Positions 1 through 10,010 are shown, counted from the stretch's first letter. The stretch is 64,000 nucleotides of DNA from Clostridia bacterium (GCA_017554615.1 JAFZHY010000002.1:62001-126000); one strand, 5' to 3'. The notes: generated by a model not told the origin, from the sequence alone. Numbers and translations are program-made.

Positions 1-29
1 TTTTATGCATTAAGTTTAATTTAAGTTAA

Positions 30-1073
<1,044 letters not shown>

Positions 1074-1085
1074 TTACCAAAATAT

Positions 1086-1114
1086 ATTTTACTATATTTC
1101 TTTTTATAATGCAA
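1086..1114 (-). promoter_or_regulatory. gapA promoter
   Basis: On the minus strand, TTGCAT (1109-1114), 17 bp, then TAAAAT (1086-1091) give a sigma-A-like promoter about 45 bases upstream of the gapA start. Confidence 0.6.
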
Positions 1115-1139
1115 TAGTTTTTTTAATTATCACTTAGTA

Positions 1140-2603
<1,464 letters not shown>

Positions 2604-2634
2604 TTAGTCCTCCGTTTTTTTACACTTTCTTCTT

Positions 2635-2663
2635 AGTATAATAAAAATGACAAAATTAGTCAA
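2635..2663 (-). promoter_or_regulatory. guaB promoter
   Basis: TTGACT (2658-2663), 17 bp and TATACT (2635-2640) on the minus strand. It stands back-to-back with the dus promoter; the two -35 boxes are only 5 bp apart. Confidence 0.7.
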
Positions 2664-2668
2664 GTACA

Positions 2669-2697
2669 TTGATTATTTTTTTATAATAAGATATAAT
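2669..2697 (+). promoter_or_regulatory. dus promoter, very short leader
   Basis: TTGATT (2669-2674), 17 bp and TATAAT (2692-2697). Transcription should begin near 2704, leaving only about 10 bases before the likely start codon at 2714. Confidence 0.65.
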
Positions 2698-2713
2698 ATA
2701 TATGGTGATTTTA

Positions 2714-3682
2714 ATGAAATTTGTTAATTTTGACATAAAAAACAGGATATTTTTAGCTCCAATGGCAGGAATTACCGACCTTTCGGTAAGAACTGTTGCA
2801 AGGGACTGGGGGGCTTCTTTTTGCTATTCTGAAATGATTAGTGCAAAAGGTCTTTATTTTAAGGATAAAAAAACCAAAGAACTTCTCCTTACAAATGATT
2901 ACGATTCTCCCTTAGCAGTCCAGATATTCGGAAACGACCCTTACATTATGAGCGAGGGAGTTAAAGTAATTGCCGATATGGGCTTTAAAATGATAGATAT
3001 AAATGCAGGTTGCCCTGCCCCTAAAATCGTAAATAACAACGAGGGATCTGCACTTATGAAAAACCCGAAACTGCTTGGGGAAATTGTAGAAGCCTGTGTT
3101 AAGGCATCAGATTTACCTGTTTCGGTTAAAATAAGAACAGGGTTTACCTCTTCGACCATCAATGCAGTAGAATGTGCTAAAATCATTGAGGATGCAGGGG
3201 CAAAAGCAATAGCGGTTCACGGTAAAACAAGGGAGCAGTTTTATTCAGGAGATGCCGATTACTCAGTTATAAGAAATGTTAAAGAAAATGTTAAAATTCC
3301 CGTTATAGGAAACGGAGAAGTGCATACTCCAAAAGACTGCGAAAAACTGTTTAAAGAAAGTTTATGCGATTTTGTTTTAATTGGCAGAGGAATGCTTGGA
3401 AACCCATTTATTTTTTCACAGATTAACGACTATTTTGAAAAAGGAAGTTACATTAAAGATTATGGCATAAATACCAAAATGGACACTTTAATCAAACAAA
3501 CAGAACTTACCGTTAAATACAAAGGAGAGCACCGTGCAATTTTGGAGGCAAGAAAGCACATAGCGTGGTATTTAAAAGGCGTTAAAAATTCCAAAACTTT
3601 CAGGCTTATGGCAAACACGGTAAATTCTATAGAAGATGTTTACAATCTTGTTAAAAAGGTAAAAGAAACTTATACACTTTAA
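2714..3682 (+). CDS. dus: tRNA-dihydrouridine synthase
   Basis: FMN-dependent enzyme that reduces uridine to dihydrouridine in the tRNA D-loop. The LAPMAGITD N-terminal strand, DINAGCPAPK with the catalytic Cys near residue 100, KIRTGF, AVHGKTREQFYSG and GNGEV/GRGMLGNP phosphate-binding motifs are those of the DusB/Dus family. An in-frame ATG also occurs at 2702. GGTGA at 2704-2708 lies 5 bases before the ATG at 2714, so the shorter form of 322 residues is chosen. The gene stands alone, divergent from guaB. Confidence 0.95.
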   Translation: MKFVNFDIKNRIFLAPMAGITDLSVRTVARDWGASFCYSEMISAKGLYFKDKKTKELLLTNDYDSPLAVQIFGNDPYIMSEGVKVIADMGFKMIDINAGCPAPKIVNNNEGSALMKNPKLLGEIVEACVKASDLPVSVKIRTGFTSSTINAVECAKIIEDAGAKAIAVHGKTREQFYSGDADYSVIRNVKENVKIPVIGNGEVHTPKDCEKLFKESLCDFVLIGRGMLGNPFIFSQINDYFEKGSYIKDYGINTKMDTLIKQTELTVKYKGEHRAILEARKHIAWYLKGVKNSKTFRLMANTVNSIEDVYNLVKKVKETYTL

Positions 3683-3826
3683 TTTTATAATTACAAATTT
3701 TGATATTTTTTAAAAACCCTTATATATTCACAAAGTAATTTAATAGAAGAATAGCAAATTTAATTTAAGGTAAATTTAATAACATCAGATAAAATTCATA
3801 CTTTCATAAGAAAGGATAATGAAATT

Positions 3827-4891
3827 ATGAAAAAAAGAAAGTTGTTATTATTCTTTACCTTATTTTCTTTTTTATTTATATTTTTTTCATCATATAAATT
3901 TAATGAAAAAAATTATGAAAACTTAAATTATAATCTTGTAAAAACCAACAGTCCTAAAAATGAAGAAATTTTTGTTTATCCGTCAGGTGAAAGTTGCGGA
4001 ATTAAAATTCTTTCAGACGGAATTTTAGTAATATCGGTTACGGACATAAACGATATTCCCTCACCTAGCAAAAAAGCAGGAATAATGCCTGGCGATTTTG
4101 TTAAAAAAATAAACGGAGTTCCTCTTAAAGATGCAGATGATTTTATAAAAACGGTTAAAGAAACAAATGGCGAATTTACACTTGAATATGAAAGAAATTC
4201 TGTTGTAAAAAGTTGCACAATAAAGCCTGTTAAAATAAACGGAGAAAATATTTTGGGTATGTGGGTAAGAGACAGTATTGCAGGGATAGGAACTCTTACT
4301 TTTTACTCTAAAGACAAATCTTATTTTGCAGCGCTTGGACATTCTATTGCCGATTTAGATACTGGAGAAACAATGCCTGTAAAAAACGGAGAACTGGTAT
4401 ATTCAAAGATTATATCCTGTAAAAAAGGAGAAGCAGGAAACCCCGGAGGGCTTTCAGGAATATTTTTAGATGACAGCAAGGTTATAGGAAATATTTACGA
4501 TAACTCCGATTTTGGCTTATACGGAAAAACTGCAAATTGCGATTTTCTTCCCCCGCAGGACCTTATTCCGATAGGATATAAAAGTGAGGTTCATACAGGA
4601 GAGGCAGAAATTATATCTACCATTGATGGAAATAACCCTGAAAGGTTTAAAATTGAGATAGTAAAAATCAACAAGCAGAATAACCCTGATGTAAAGGGAA
4701 TGTTGATTAAAGTTACTGACAAAAAATTACTCGAAAAAACAGGTGGAATAATTCAGGGAATGAGCGGCAGCCCCATTATACAAAACGGAAAGTTAATTGG
4801 CGCTGTTACCCATGTGTTAGTTAACGACCCCACAAGAGGTTACGGGATATTTATTGAGAATATGTTAGCGAAAGCGGAGAAAATCAAATAA
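3827..4891 (+). CDS. spoIVB: SpoIVB peptidase (sporulation signalling protease)
   Basis: Serine protease of family S55. In sporulating bacilli it is made in the forespore and secreted into the intermembrane space, where it triggers pro-sigma-K processing by the SpoIVFA/BofA/SpoIVFB complex. It has an N-terminal membrane anchor (residues 5-23) and a PDZ domain at about 70-135, including the AGIMPGDFVKKING core. The S55 domain follows, with GHSIAD (His near 171) and GMSGSPI (Ser near 313) as the catalytic pair. Length 354 residues is slightly short of the Bacillus protein. An AAAGGA ribosome site precedes the ATG. In many Clostridia spo0A follows spoIVB; here a terminator does. A forespore promoter (sigma-F or -G) is expected but was not clearly seen. 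Confidence 0.95.
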   Translation: MKKRKLLLFFTLFSFLFIFFSSYKFNEKNYENLNYNLVKTNSPKNEEIFVYPSGESCGIKILSDGILVISVTDINDIPSPSKKAGIMPGDFVKKINGVPLKDADDFIKTVKETNGEFTLEYERNSVVKSCTIKPVKINGENILGMWVRDSIAGIGTLTFYSKDKSYFAALGHSIADLDTGETMPVKNGELVYSKIISCKKGEAGNPGGLSGIFLDDSKVIGNIYDNSDFGLYGKTANCDFLPPQDLIPIGYKSEVHTGEAEIISTIDGNNPERFKIEIVKINKQNNPDVKGMLIKVTDKKLLEKTGGIIQGMSGSPIIQNGKLIGAVTHVLVNDPTRGYGIFIENMLAKAEKIK

Positions 4892-4895
4892 AATT

Positions 4896-4926
4896 AAAAA
4901 ACCCTTGAATTTTTCAAGGGTTTTTT
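4896..4926. terminator. Bidirectional terminator, spoIVB/radC
   Basis: AAAAAACCCTTGAA, a 3-base loop, then TTCAAGGGTTTTTT: a perfect 14-bp stem with A- and T-tracts on each side. It serves both converging genes and overlaps the radC stop codon. Confidence 0.9.
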
Positions 4927-5605
4927 ATAATAGATTAAGTTTTGCAAAACTATTATATTCATTATCTGAAACAATAATATGGTCGAAAAGTTCCACTCCC
5001 ACTACATTTAAAGAATCTTTTATTTCTCTTGTTATGGATATATCTTCTGTGGATGGAATTGTTGTGCCGCCAGGATGATTATGGGCAATTATTACTTTAA
5101 CTGCATTATTTCTTATTGCCATTCTTGCTATATGCCTTGGATAAACAACAATTTCATCAGATGCACCCTCTGATACTTTCTCGCAACTTATAACCTTATT
5201 CTGCGAATTTAAGCATATAACAAAGAAAGATTCGTAAATTCTTGCATAAAACAGGTTAAGGCAATATTCCCCTGCTTCATTTGTGGAATTTATATAACTT
5301 TTCTTAAAGATTCTATCTGATTCATATTTTCTTTTAACCTGCGAAAACATATTAAGATAAACTGCTGTCCCCTTACCTATTCCGTCAATAGTGATAAGTT
5401 CTTTTGCAGGTGCTTCAAACACACCTGAAAGATTACCGAATTTATTTAACAGTTTATGAGCAAGTTCGTTAGTATCTTTTCTCGGAATGGCATAAAACAG
5501 AATAAGTTCTAAAACTTCGTGGTCTCTAAGACCGTCAATTCCCTCGTTTAAATATCTGTCTCTTAACCTTTCACGATGCTTATCATGTACATTTTCTTTC
5601 TTCAT
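4925..5605 (-). CDS. radC: RadC/YsxA-type JAB domain protein (UPF0758)
   Basis: Family protein of uncertain role; the old DNA-repair assignment of RadC is not firmly supported. The N-terminal part (about 20-85) holds the UPF0758 helix-hairpin-helix region, including DGIGKGTAV. The C-terminal JAB/MPN domain (about 105-226) has the metal-binding signature HNHPGG followed by S-x-x-D (PSTED). Length 226 is normal. In Bacillus the homologue sits near mreB; here it is alone between spoIVB and the feo operon. Confidence 0.9.
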   Translation of the reverse strand: MKKENVHDKHRERLRDRYLNEGIDGLRDHEVLELILFYAIPRKDTNELAHKLLNKFGNLSGVFEAPAKELITIDGIGKGTAVYLNMFSQVKRKYESDRIFKKSYINSTNEAGEYCLNLFYARIYESFFVICLNSQNKVISCEKVSEGASDEIVVYPRHIARMAIRNNAVKVIIAHNHPGGTTIPSTEDISITREIKDSLNVVGVELFDHIIVSDNEYNSFAKLNLL

Positions 5606-5638
5606 AAAAAAATCTTACCTTTTTGTTTTCTTTATTTA

Positions 5639-5667
5639 ATTGTAGCATAAAATTTAAAAATCTTCAA
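5639..5667 (-). promoter_or_regulatory. radC promoter
   Basis: TTGAAG (5662-5667), 17 bp and TACAAT (5639-5644) on the minus strand, shortly upstream of radC. Confidence 0.6.
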
Positions 5668-5674
5668 GATTAAA

Positions 5675-5707
5675 CTTACCCTGCTAATAAAATATTAACA
5701 GGGTAAG
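5675..5707 (-). terminator. Terminator of the feo operon
   Basis: CTTACCCTG at 5675-5683 pairs perfectly with CAGGGTAAG at 5699-5707. It lies directly after the small Cys-rich gene. The T-tract on the minus strand is weak. Confidence 0.6.
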
Positions 5708-5715
5708 ATAAATTC

Positions 5716-5859
5716 TTATAAACATTTTTCTTCTTTATTACAGGTTTTACTGTACGGACAGCCTATACATTTGGCACCGTTTTTCTTTGATTTATAAATA
5801 TAATATAATGCCAGACCTATAATACATATTAAAATTAAAAATACTAAAATTTCTTTCAT
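5716..5859 (-). CDS. FeoB-associated Cys-rich membrane protein (47 aa)
   Basis: A 47-residue protein starting 17 bases after the feoB stop codon. It has one N-terminal membrane helix (about residues 4-22) followed by a basic turn and a cysteine cluster C-x2-C-x6-C-x5-C (CIGCPYSKTC then a last Cys near the end). This matches the small FeoB-associated Cys-rich membrane family found beside feoB in Firmicutes, thought to assist ferrous iron uptake. The exact role is unknown. The ribosome site is weak (GAAAG), which suggests translation coupled to feoB. Confidence 0.9.
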   Translation of the reverse strand: MKEILVFLILICIIGLALYYIYKSKKNGAKCIGCPYSKTCNKEEKCL

Positions 5860-5876
5860 TAAAAATCAAACTTTCT

Positions 5877-7832
5877 TTATATTTTCTTTGGCTTTACAAT
5901 AAAATATGTGATAACTAAAATCATAGCCGAAACTAATATAAGCCCCGGTATAAAAGCAGTTCCGAGTGAACCTGTTTCAAGTAATGTTCCCACCTGATAT
6001 ACTAAAAAGGCAACTATGTATCCTACCGAAAACTGAAAACCAATTCCCCCTAGTAACCATTTAGCACTCTTCATTTCTGAATTCATAGCGCCGATAGCAG
6101 CAAAGCAAGGAGGAGTAAACAGGTTAAACATAAGCGCCGCAAGGGCTGCTGCCTTAGTTAGAGCAAATATACCTGCAACCTCTGTTGACCCGCTTGTTAA
6201 AATAAGTTGGTCGGTATCTATAAAGTTTGTTACACCGTAGCATACTGCCAGTGTTCCAACCACATTTTCCTTTGCAATAAAGCCTGTGATTGCGGCTGCT
6301 GCCATTTGCCATACTCCAAAGCCCAAAGGAATAAGAAGAAATGCAAAAGGTGTTGCTAAAGACGCTAAAATGGATGTATGTGCCATTCCCTCTTCAACTA
6401 TTTCAAAATTCCAGTTAAATGTCTGCATAATGTGAACTAATGTGTTACACACAAGAATAATAGTTCCTGCTTTTACTATGTACGACCAGCCACGAGAACA
6501 CATAGATAAAAATGCTCTTTTTATACTTGGCATTTTATATTCAGGAAGTTCCATAATAAAGAATGACCTTTTGGAACTGTTACCTGTTATTTTATTTATA
6601 ATAAGTGCGCCTATAAAGATAATAACAATTCCTGCAAAATACATAAGTGTTCCAACCCATGATGCATCGTTAAAGAACACCCCTGCAAACAAGGCGATAA
6701 CAGGCAGTTTTGCTCCGCATGGCATAAAAGGCGCAAGCATTGCAGTCGCTCTTCTTTCCCTCTCGTTACGAATTGTTCTACACGCCATAACCCCAGGGAT
6801 AGCACATCCTGTTCCTATAACAAAAGGAATAACTGATTTACCTGATAAGCCAACTTTTTTAAATATAGGGTCTAACACTACTGATACTCTTGCCATATAA
6901 CCGCAGTCTTCCAATAGTGCAATCATAAAATACATTACCATAACCAATGGTAAAAAGCCTATAACTGCTCCTACACCACCGATTATACCTTCAACAGTTA
7001 TCGAATATAAAAGAGGATTTATTCCGTCAAGATTTGCTCCTACCCACTCTTTAAAACTTTCTATAAAACCTACTAAAATATCTGCAATCATTGGCCCTAA
7101 TGATGACTGAGAAATATCAAACACCAAAAACATAATAACTGCAAAAATAGGAATTCCAAGCCATCTGTTAGTTAGCACTCTGTCAATTTTATCCTGAGCA
7201 TTTTTCTGATTTGTAAATACTTTTCTTTTTTCTACTGATTTTACTATTCTATTTACAAAATCAAACCTTCTTTTATCCCATTTAACAACCTCTTCTTTGT
7301 CGGTTAAATCAACATCATAAGTAAATGGTGCAACCTGTTTTTTCCCTGCCATTTTAACTGCATATTTTATTACCTCATAAAGCCCCTCAGAAGAGGTGGA
7401 CACAGTTTCAACAACAGGGCATCCTAATTTAGAAGACAGTTTTTCTATATCTATTTTAGTTTCCTTTTTTTCGTTTATATCAGTTTTATTAAGCGCCACA
7501 ACAACAGGAATTGAAAGTTCTAAAAGTTGGGTTGTGAAAAATAAACTTCTGCTTAAATTTGTACTGTCTACTATATTTATAATAACATCTATATTTTCAT
7601 TCTTTATATATGAACTTGTAATACTTTCCTCAGATGTAAATGGAGACATTGAATATGCTCCAGGAAGGTCAACTATAACTACTTCTTTATCACAAAATTC
7701 TTTTTTAAGTAAACTTTCTTTTTGCTCAACCGTAACCCCTGCCCAGTTGCCCACTTTTTCGTTTCTGCCTGTCAAAGCATTATACATTGTGGTTTTACCA
7801 CTGTTGGGATTTCCTGCCAATGCTATTTTCAT
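5877..7832 (-). CDS. feoB: Ferrous iron transport protein B
   Basis: Inner-membrane Fe2+ permease with a cytosolic G domain. GNPNSGKTT (residues 7-15) is the P-loop, DLPGAYS (about 54-60) is G3 and NKTD (about 113-116) is G4. A linker leads to a polytopic membrane region from about 230 with two repeated gate cores containing Cys and Pro (GTGCAIPGVMACR; TPPCFAAIG). Length 651 is slightly short of the E. coli protein. GGAGGAAG precedes the start. It lies second in feoA-feoB-small Cys-rich protein. A perfect palindrome identical to the upstream operator lies 16 bases before its start codon. Confidence 0.97.
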   Translation of the reverse strand: MKIALAGNPNSGKTTMYNALTGRNEKVGNWAGVTVEQKESLLKKEFCDKEVVIVDLPGAYSMSPFTSEESITSSYIKNENIDVIINIVDSTNLSRSLFFTTQLLELSIPVVVALNKTDINEKKETKIDIEKLSSKLGCPVVETVSTSSEGLYEVIKYAVKMAGKKQVAPFTYDVDLTDKEEVVKWDKRRFDFVNRIVKSVEKRKVFTNQKNAQDKIDRVLTNRWLGIPIFAVIMFLVFDISQSSLGPMIADILVGFIESFKEWVGANLDGINPLLYSITVEGIIGGVGAVIGFLPLVMVMYFMIALLEDCGYMARVSVVLDPIFKKVGLSGKSVIPFVIGTGCAIPGVMACRTIRNERERRATAMLAPFMPCGAKLPVIALFAGVFFNDASWVGTLMYFAGIVIIFIGALIINKITGNSSKRSFFIMELPEYKMPSIKRAFLSMCSRGWSYIVKAGTIILVCNTLVHIMQTFNWNFEIVEEGMAHTSILASLATPFAFLLIPLGFGVWQMAAAAITGFIAKENVVGTLAVCYGVTNFIDTDQLILTSGSTEVAGIFALTKAAALAALMFNLFTPPCFAAIGAMNSEMKSAKWLLGGIGFQFSVGYIVAFLVYQVGTLLETGSLGTAFIPGLILVSAMILVITYFIVKPKKI

Positions 7833-7848
7833 TTTCTTCCTCCTTTAT

Positions 7849-7868
7849 CAGTTAGCCTCTGCTAACTG
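7849..7868. promoter_or_regulatory. Intergenic iron-box-like palindrome between feoA and feoB
   Basis: CAGTTAGCCTCTGCTAACTG is a palindrome with perfect 8-bp arms around CTCT. The inner 18 bases are identical to the site at 8136-8153. It lies in the 58-bp feoA-feoB gap, just upstream of the feoB ribosome site, so it could act as an internal operator or as an mRNA hairpin. Confidence 0.7.
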
Positions 7869-7890
7869 TGCCCCAAAAAATTTAACCCTA

Positions 7891-8103
7891 CTATATAATT
7901 ATGGCTTGTGCCAACTCATTATCAATATTATATCTTGCATCTTTGATTGATACCGTGCATCCCCCTTTTAATTTAGAGATAACAGTAATAGGTTCGCCAC
8001 TGTAACACCCCAAAGAAAACAAAAATGAGTCCATCTCTTCATCAAAAGTTACTATATCTTTTATAATATATTCTTTGCCCTCTATGGCATCTTTTAGATT
8101 CAT
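7891..8103 (-). CDS. feoA: FeoA domain protein
   Basis: Small SH3-like cytosolic partner of FeoB, 70 residues, starting with the sequence MNLKDAIEG. The hallmark features are a central LGCYSGEPITVI segment followed by a glycine turn and VSIKDARYNI. A longer in-frame start at 8178 exists, but GGTGA lies six bases upstream of 8103, and the longer version would be translated from the operator region. Transcribed leftward with feoB from the promoter at 8192-8220. Confidence 0.93.
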   Translation of the reverse strand: MNLKDAIEGKEYIIKDIVTFDEEMDSFLFSLGCYSGEPITVISKLKGGCTVSIKDARYNIDNELAQAIII

Positions 8104-8135
8104 ATAAATCACCGAAACTTTCAATAATATTCGCG

Positions 8136-8153
8136 AGTTAGCCTCTGCTAACT
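8136..8153. promoter_or_regulatory. Operator palindrome 2 (iron box-like)
   Basis: AGTTAGCCTCTGCTAACT, perfect 7-bp arms. It lies in the feoA leader, 33 bp (centre to centre, about three helical turns) from the next site. The GTTAG/CTAAC arms resemble IdeR/DtxR boxes. Confidence 0.7.
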
Positions 8154-8170
8154 GCTTCCCGAAAAAAGAA

Positions 8171-8184
8171 TTAGCCATTGCTAA
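8171..8184. promoter_or_regulatory. Operator palindrome 1 at the feo transcription start
   Basis: TTAGC-CATT-GCTAA, the same half-sites as the other two copies. It covers the predicted feo transcription start immediately downstream of the -10 box, a classic repressor position. Confidence 0.7.
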
Positions 8185-8191
8185 CTTCTAT

Positions 8192-8220
8192 ATATTACCA
8201 TATATTTTTTTTCCTGTCAA
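8192..8220 (-). promoter_or_regulatory. feoAB promoter
   Basis: Consensus TTGACA (8215-8220), 17 bp and TAATAT (8192-8197) on the minus strand. Two operator palindromes lie at and just after the expected start near 8185. Confidence 0.8.
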
Positions 8221-8238
8221 TGACTTTTTGCATTTTTC

Positions 8239-8267
8239 TTGAAATTTAATTTATGGTATGATATATT
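8239..8267 (+). promoter_or_regulatory. Promoter of the DtxR-type regulator
   Basis: TTGAAA (8239-8244), 17 bp and TATATT (8262-8267). No TTAGC palindrome overlaps it, so obvious autoregulation through the same box is not seen. Confidence 0.55.
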
Positions 8268-8289
8268 ACATATAAAGGGAGGGAGAAAT

Positions 8290-8652
8290 ATGCAATTACA
8301 AGAATCTGCTGAAATGTATTTAGAAACAATATATCTATTATCAAAGAAAAAAAATATTGTAAGAAGTATTGATGTGGCAGAATATATGAATTATTCCAAA
8401 CCAAGCGTAAGCAGAGCCATAGGGCTTTTAAAAAATGGTGGATATATACTTATGGATAAAGACGGTTCTCTCACTCTTACCGAAAAAGGAAATGAAACTG
8501 CAAATAAAATTTTTGAAAGGCATACAATACTTTCAAAACTTCTTATTAAAATCGGAGTTTTACCTGATGTGGCAACAAAAGAAGCATGTAAAATAGAGCA
8601 TGTTATAAGCGATGACACTTTGAAGAAAATAAAAGAATTTTTAGAAAAATAG
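8290..8652 (+). CDS. DtxR/MntR-family metal-dependent regulator
   Basis: A 120-residue winged-helix repressor of the DtxR/IdeR/MntR family. The N-terminal half (about 1-65) has the family start QESAEMYLETIYLLS and recognition helix region SKPSVSRAIGLL. The second half holds the metal-binding/dimerisation domain with the helix that ends CKIEHVISDDTL, where Cys/Glu/His are the usual metal ligands. The SH3-like C-terminal domain of DtxR is absent, as in MntR. GGGAGG precedes the ATG at 8290; a longer in-frame start upstream is rejected because it begins inside the promoter. Divergent from feoAB with operators between them, so an Fe2+-sensing repressor is the best inference. Confidence 0.9.
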   Translation: MQLQESAEMYLETIYLLSKKKNIVRSIDVAEYMNYSKPSVSRAIGLLKNGGYILMDKDGSLTLTEKGNETANKIFERHTILSKLLIKIGVLPDVATKEACKIEHVISDDTLKKIKEFLEK

Positions 8653-8656
8653 TATA

Positions 8657-8928
8657 GTGCAGTAGTACTCGAACACCATATGGTTTTAAAATATAAATTA
8701 TGCTTCATATTGCAGAAATCTCTTCAGATATACGAAAGTATTATCCTTGATATTTCTTTATCTGAAACAAAATTTCTTGTTTTAAAACTCTTCAACCTTA
8801 AACACAGGAAAATTTTCAAGATTTTTAATGCGAAGGACGAAGTCAGGCTGACGCCTTACGAGGACGACAAATTAAAAAGATTGGAATTTAACAAGTTTAA
8901 GGCATATTGTGTTAGAGTACTACTGCAC
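8657..8928. repeat. MITE-like inverted-repeat element, copy A (272 bp)
   Basis: Bounded by GTGCAGTAGTACTCGAACAC (8657-8676) and its near-perfect reverse complement at 8909-8928 (19 of 20). The similarity of the ends extends imperfectly to about 30 bp. Its first 59 bp match the copy at 60430-60488 at 54 of 59 positions on the opposite strand. It begins four bases after the regulator stop codon. An 83-codon reading frame runs from end to end but has no ribosome site or recognisable domain. No transposase is present, so it would be non-autonomous. Confidence 0.75.
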
Positions 8929-8929
8929 T

Positions 8930-8961
8930 AAATGGCTTGAACAAAATTGTTCAAGCCATTT
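8930..8961 (-). terminator. Terminator of the Fic operon
   Basis: AAATGGCTTGAAC (8930-8942) pairs with GTTCAAGCCATTT (8949-8961): a perfect 13-bp stem between the repeat element and the fic stop codon. It could also stop rightward transcription. Confidence 0.75.
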
Positions 8962-8990
8962 GTCGTTTTTAATTAAAATCAGAATTAAAA

Positions 8991-9587
8991 CTAATTTACA
9001 CATTTTTGAAGTGTTCTTATCAACACCTTATAGTTATCAACTGACAATATTGATGCTTCCAAGAGTTCTTCTTTATCTGCATTTCCCCAATTCAGGTCAT
9101 ATCCCAAACGTTTTGCCATAAGGCGGATAAATTCTCGAATGGCACGACCATTGCCTTCTCTAAAAGGGTGGATAATGTTGAGTTCCACCATTACATATGC
9201 CAAATTATCAAAAACCTTTTCTTCGTCAATTTCCTTAAGCATATTTTTCTCTTTTATTTTAGAAAACACCTTATCAAGTTCTCTATCAATCAAATTCGGC
9301 GGATAAATCATAGTATCCGCTTTACTTATTTGCTCTTGTCTGATTTTTCCGGCAAACGAATACATATCTTCAAAAATAAACTTGTGTATATTCATAAGAT
9401 GTGCTTTTGAAAAATTCCCCTTAATTGGATTTTTCAAAAGTTCCATTTGCTTAATAAGTGTAATTTCTTCTTCAGCAGTTTTGAGAAGTTCGTTATCTCT
9501 TATATTTAATTTATTTCTCAATACATTACTATTGGGATAACAATAGATAGATTGTGTAGTTGTATAAACATCATATTTTGAAAACAT
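8991..9587 (-). CDS. fic: Fic domain toxin (AMP-transferase)
   Basis: 198-residue Fic protein. The catalytic motif HPFREGNGRAIREF is complete, with the His base, the Asn/Gly anion loop and the distal Arg; the flap region precedes it. Fic enzymes usually transfer AMP to a target hydroxyl, and in bacterial TA systems such as VbhT or FicT the targets are GyrB and ParE. The target here is unknown. It starts 2 bases after the stop codon of the antitoxin-like gene, the order expected of a class I Fic module. The (S/T)-x3-E-(G/N) inhibitory helix was not seen in Fic itself. Confidence 0.93.
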   Translation of the reverse strand: MFSKYDVYTTTQSIYCYPNSNVLRNKLNIRDNELLKTAEEEITLIKQMELLKNPIKGNFSKAHLMNIHKFIFEDMYSFAGKIRQEQISKADTMIYPPNLIDRELDKVFSKIKEKNMLKEIDEEKVFDNLAYVMVELNIIHPFREGNGRAIREFIRLMAKRLGYDLNWGNADKEELLEASILSVDNYKVLIRTLQKCVN

Positions 9588-9589
9588 TT

Positions 9590-9961
9590 TTACACCCTCT
9601 CTCTATATTTAAGTTTCAATTCTTCGATTACATCAATATATCTTACTTTACCACTGTCAATTCTTTTGAGATTTTCAATGCTTTCCTCACTAACCGTCAT
9701 ACTTTCAACAGCAAAAGTTCCTTTTAGATTTTTTAAATTACTTTCAAAATCTTTAGATGCCATATCTACTTTGTTTCTCCAATCTTTGTATTTACCTGAT
9801 TTAATTCTCGCATCTTTGGGTTTCTTCACATCTTTTGGTAAAAGCCAAACACCTGCAATTTTCTTTGCCCCAGCAATTCTTCCCTCGTTACACAAAACAG
9901 TAATTCTTCTTACAGAAATTCCCCAAGCAGAACTTGCTTCTTTTATTGTTAGTATATCCAT
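9590..9961 (-). CDS. Helix-turn-helix protein with C-terminal Fic-antitoxin (VbhA-like) segment
   Basis: 123 residues. Residues 1-45 form a MerR/excisionase-like helix-turn-helix (TIKEASSAWGISVRRI, then GAKKIAGVWLLPKD). The C-terminal 45 residues resemble the VbhA antitoxin helix bundle. TFAVES (residues 82-87) fits the inhibitory (S/T)-x3-E-(G/N) pattern except that Ser replaces the final Gly/Asn. It is followed by the SEESIENLKRIDSGKV helix. It is thus a likely antitoxin that also binds DNA and represses its own operon. GAGG precedes the ATG. Confidence 0.85.
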   Translation of the reverse strand: MDILTIKEASSAWGISVRRITVLCNEGRIAGAKKIAGVWLLPKDVKKPKDARIKSGKYKDWRNKVDMASKDFESNLKNLKGTFAVESMTVSEESIENLKRIDSGKVRYIDVIEELKLKYRERV

Positions 9962-9981
9962 TTTAACACCTCATTTACAAT

Positions 9982-10010
9982 ATTATATACCACAAATAGA
10001 ACGATGTCAA
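9982..10010 (-). promoter_or_regulatory. Promoter of the antitoxin-fic operon
   Basis: Consensus TTGACA (10005-10010), 17 bp and TATAAT (9982-9987) on the minus strand, giving a short leader before the antitoxin ATG at 9961. Confidence 0.8.

Noticed and set aside
6442-6900. A long reading frame opposite feoB
   Set aside because: It lies wholly within a well-conserved gene on the other strand and has no ribosome site.
8680-8931. An 83-codon reading frame spanning the MITE-like element
   Set aside because: It starts and ends inside the terminal repeats, has no ribosome site and shows no recognisable domain. The frame is more likely a by-product of the repeat.
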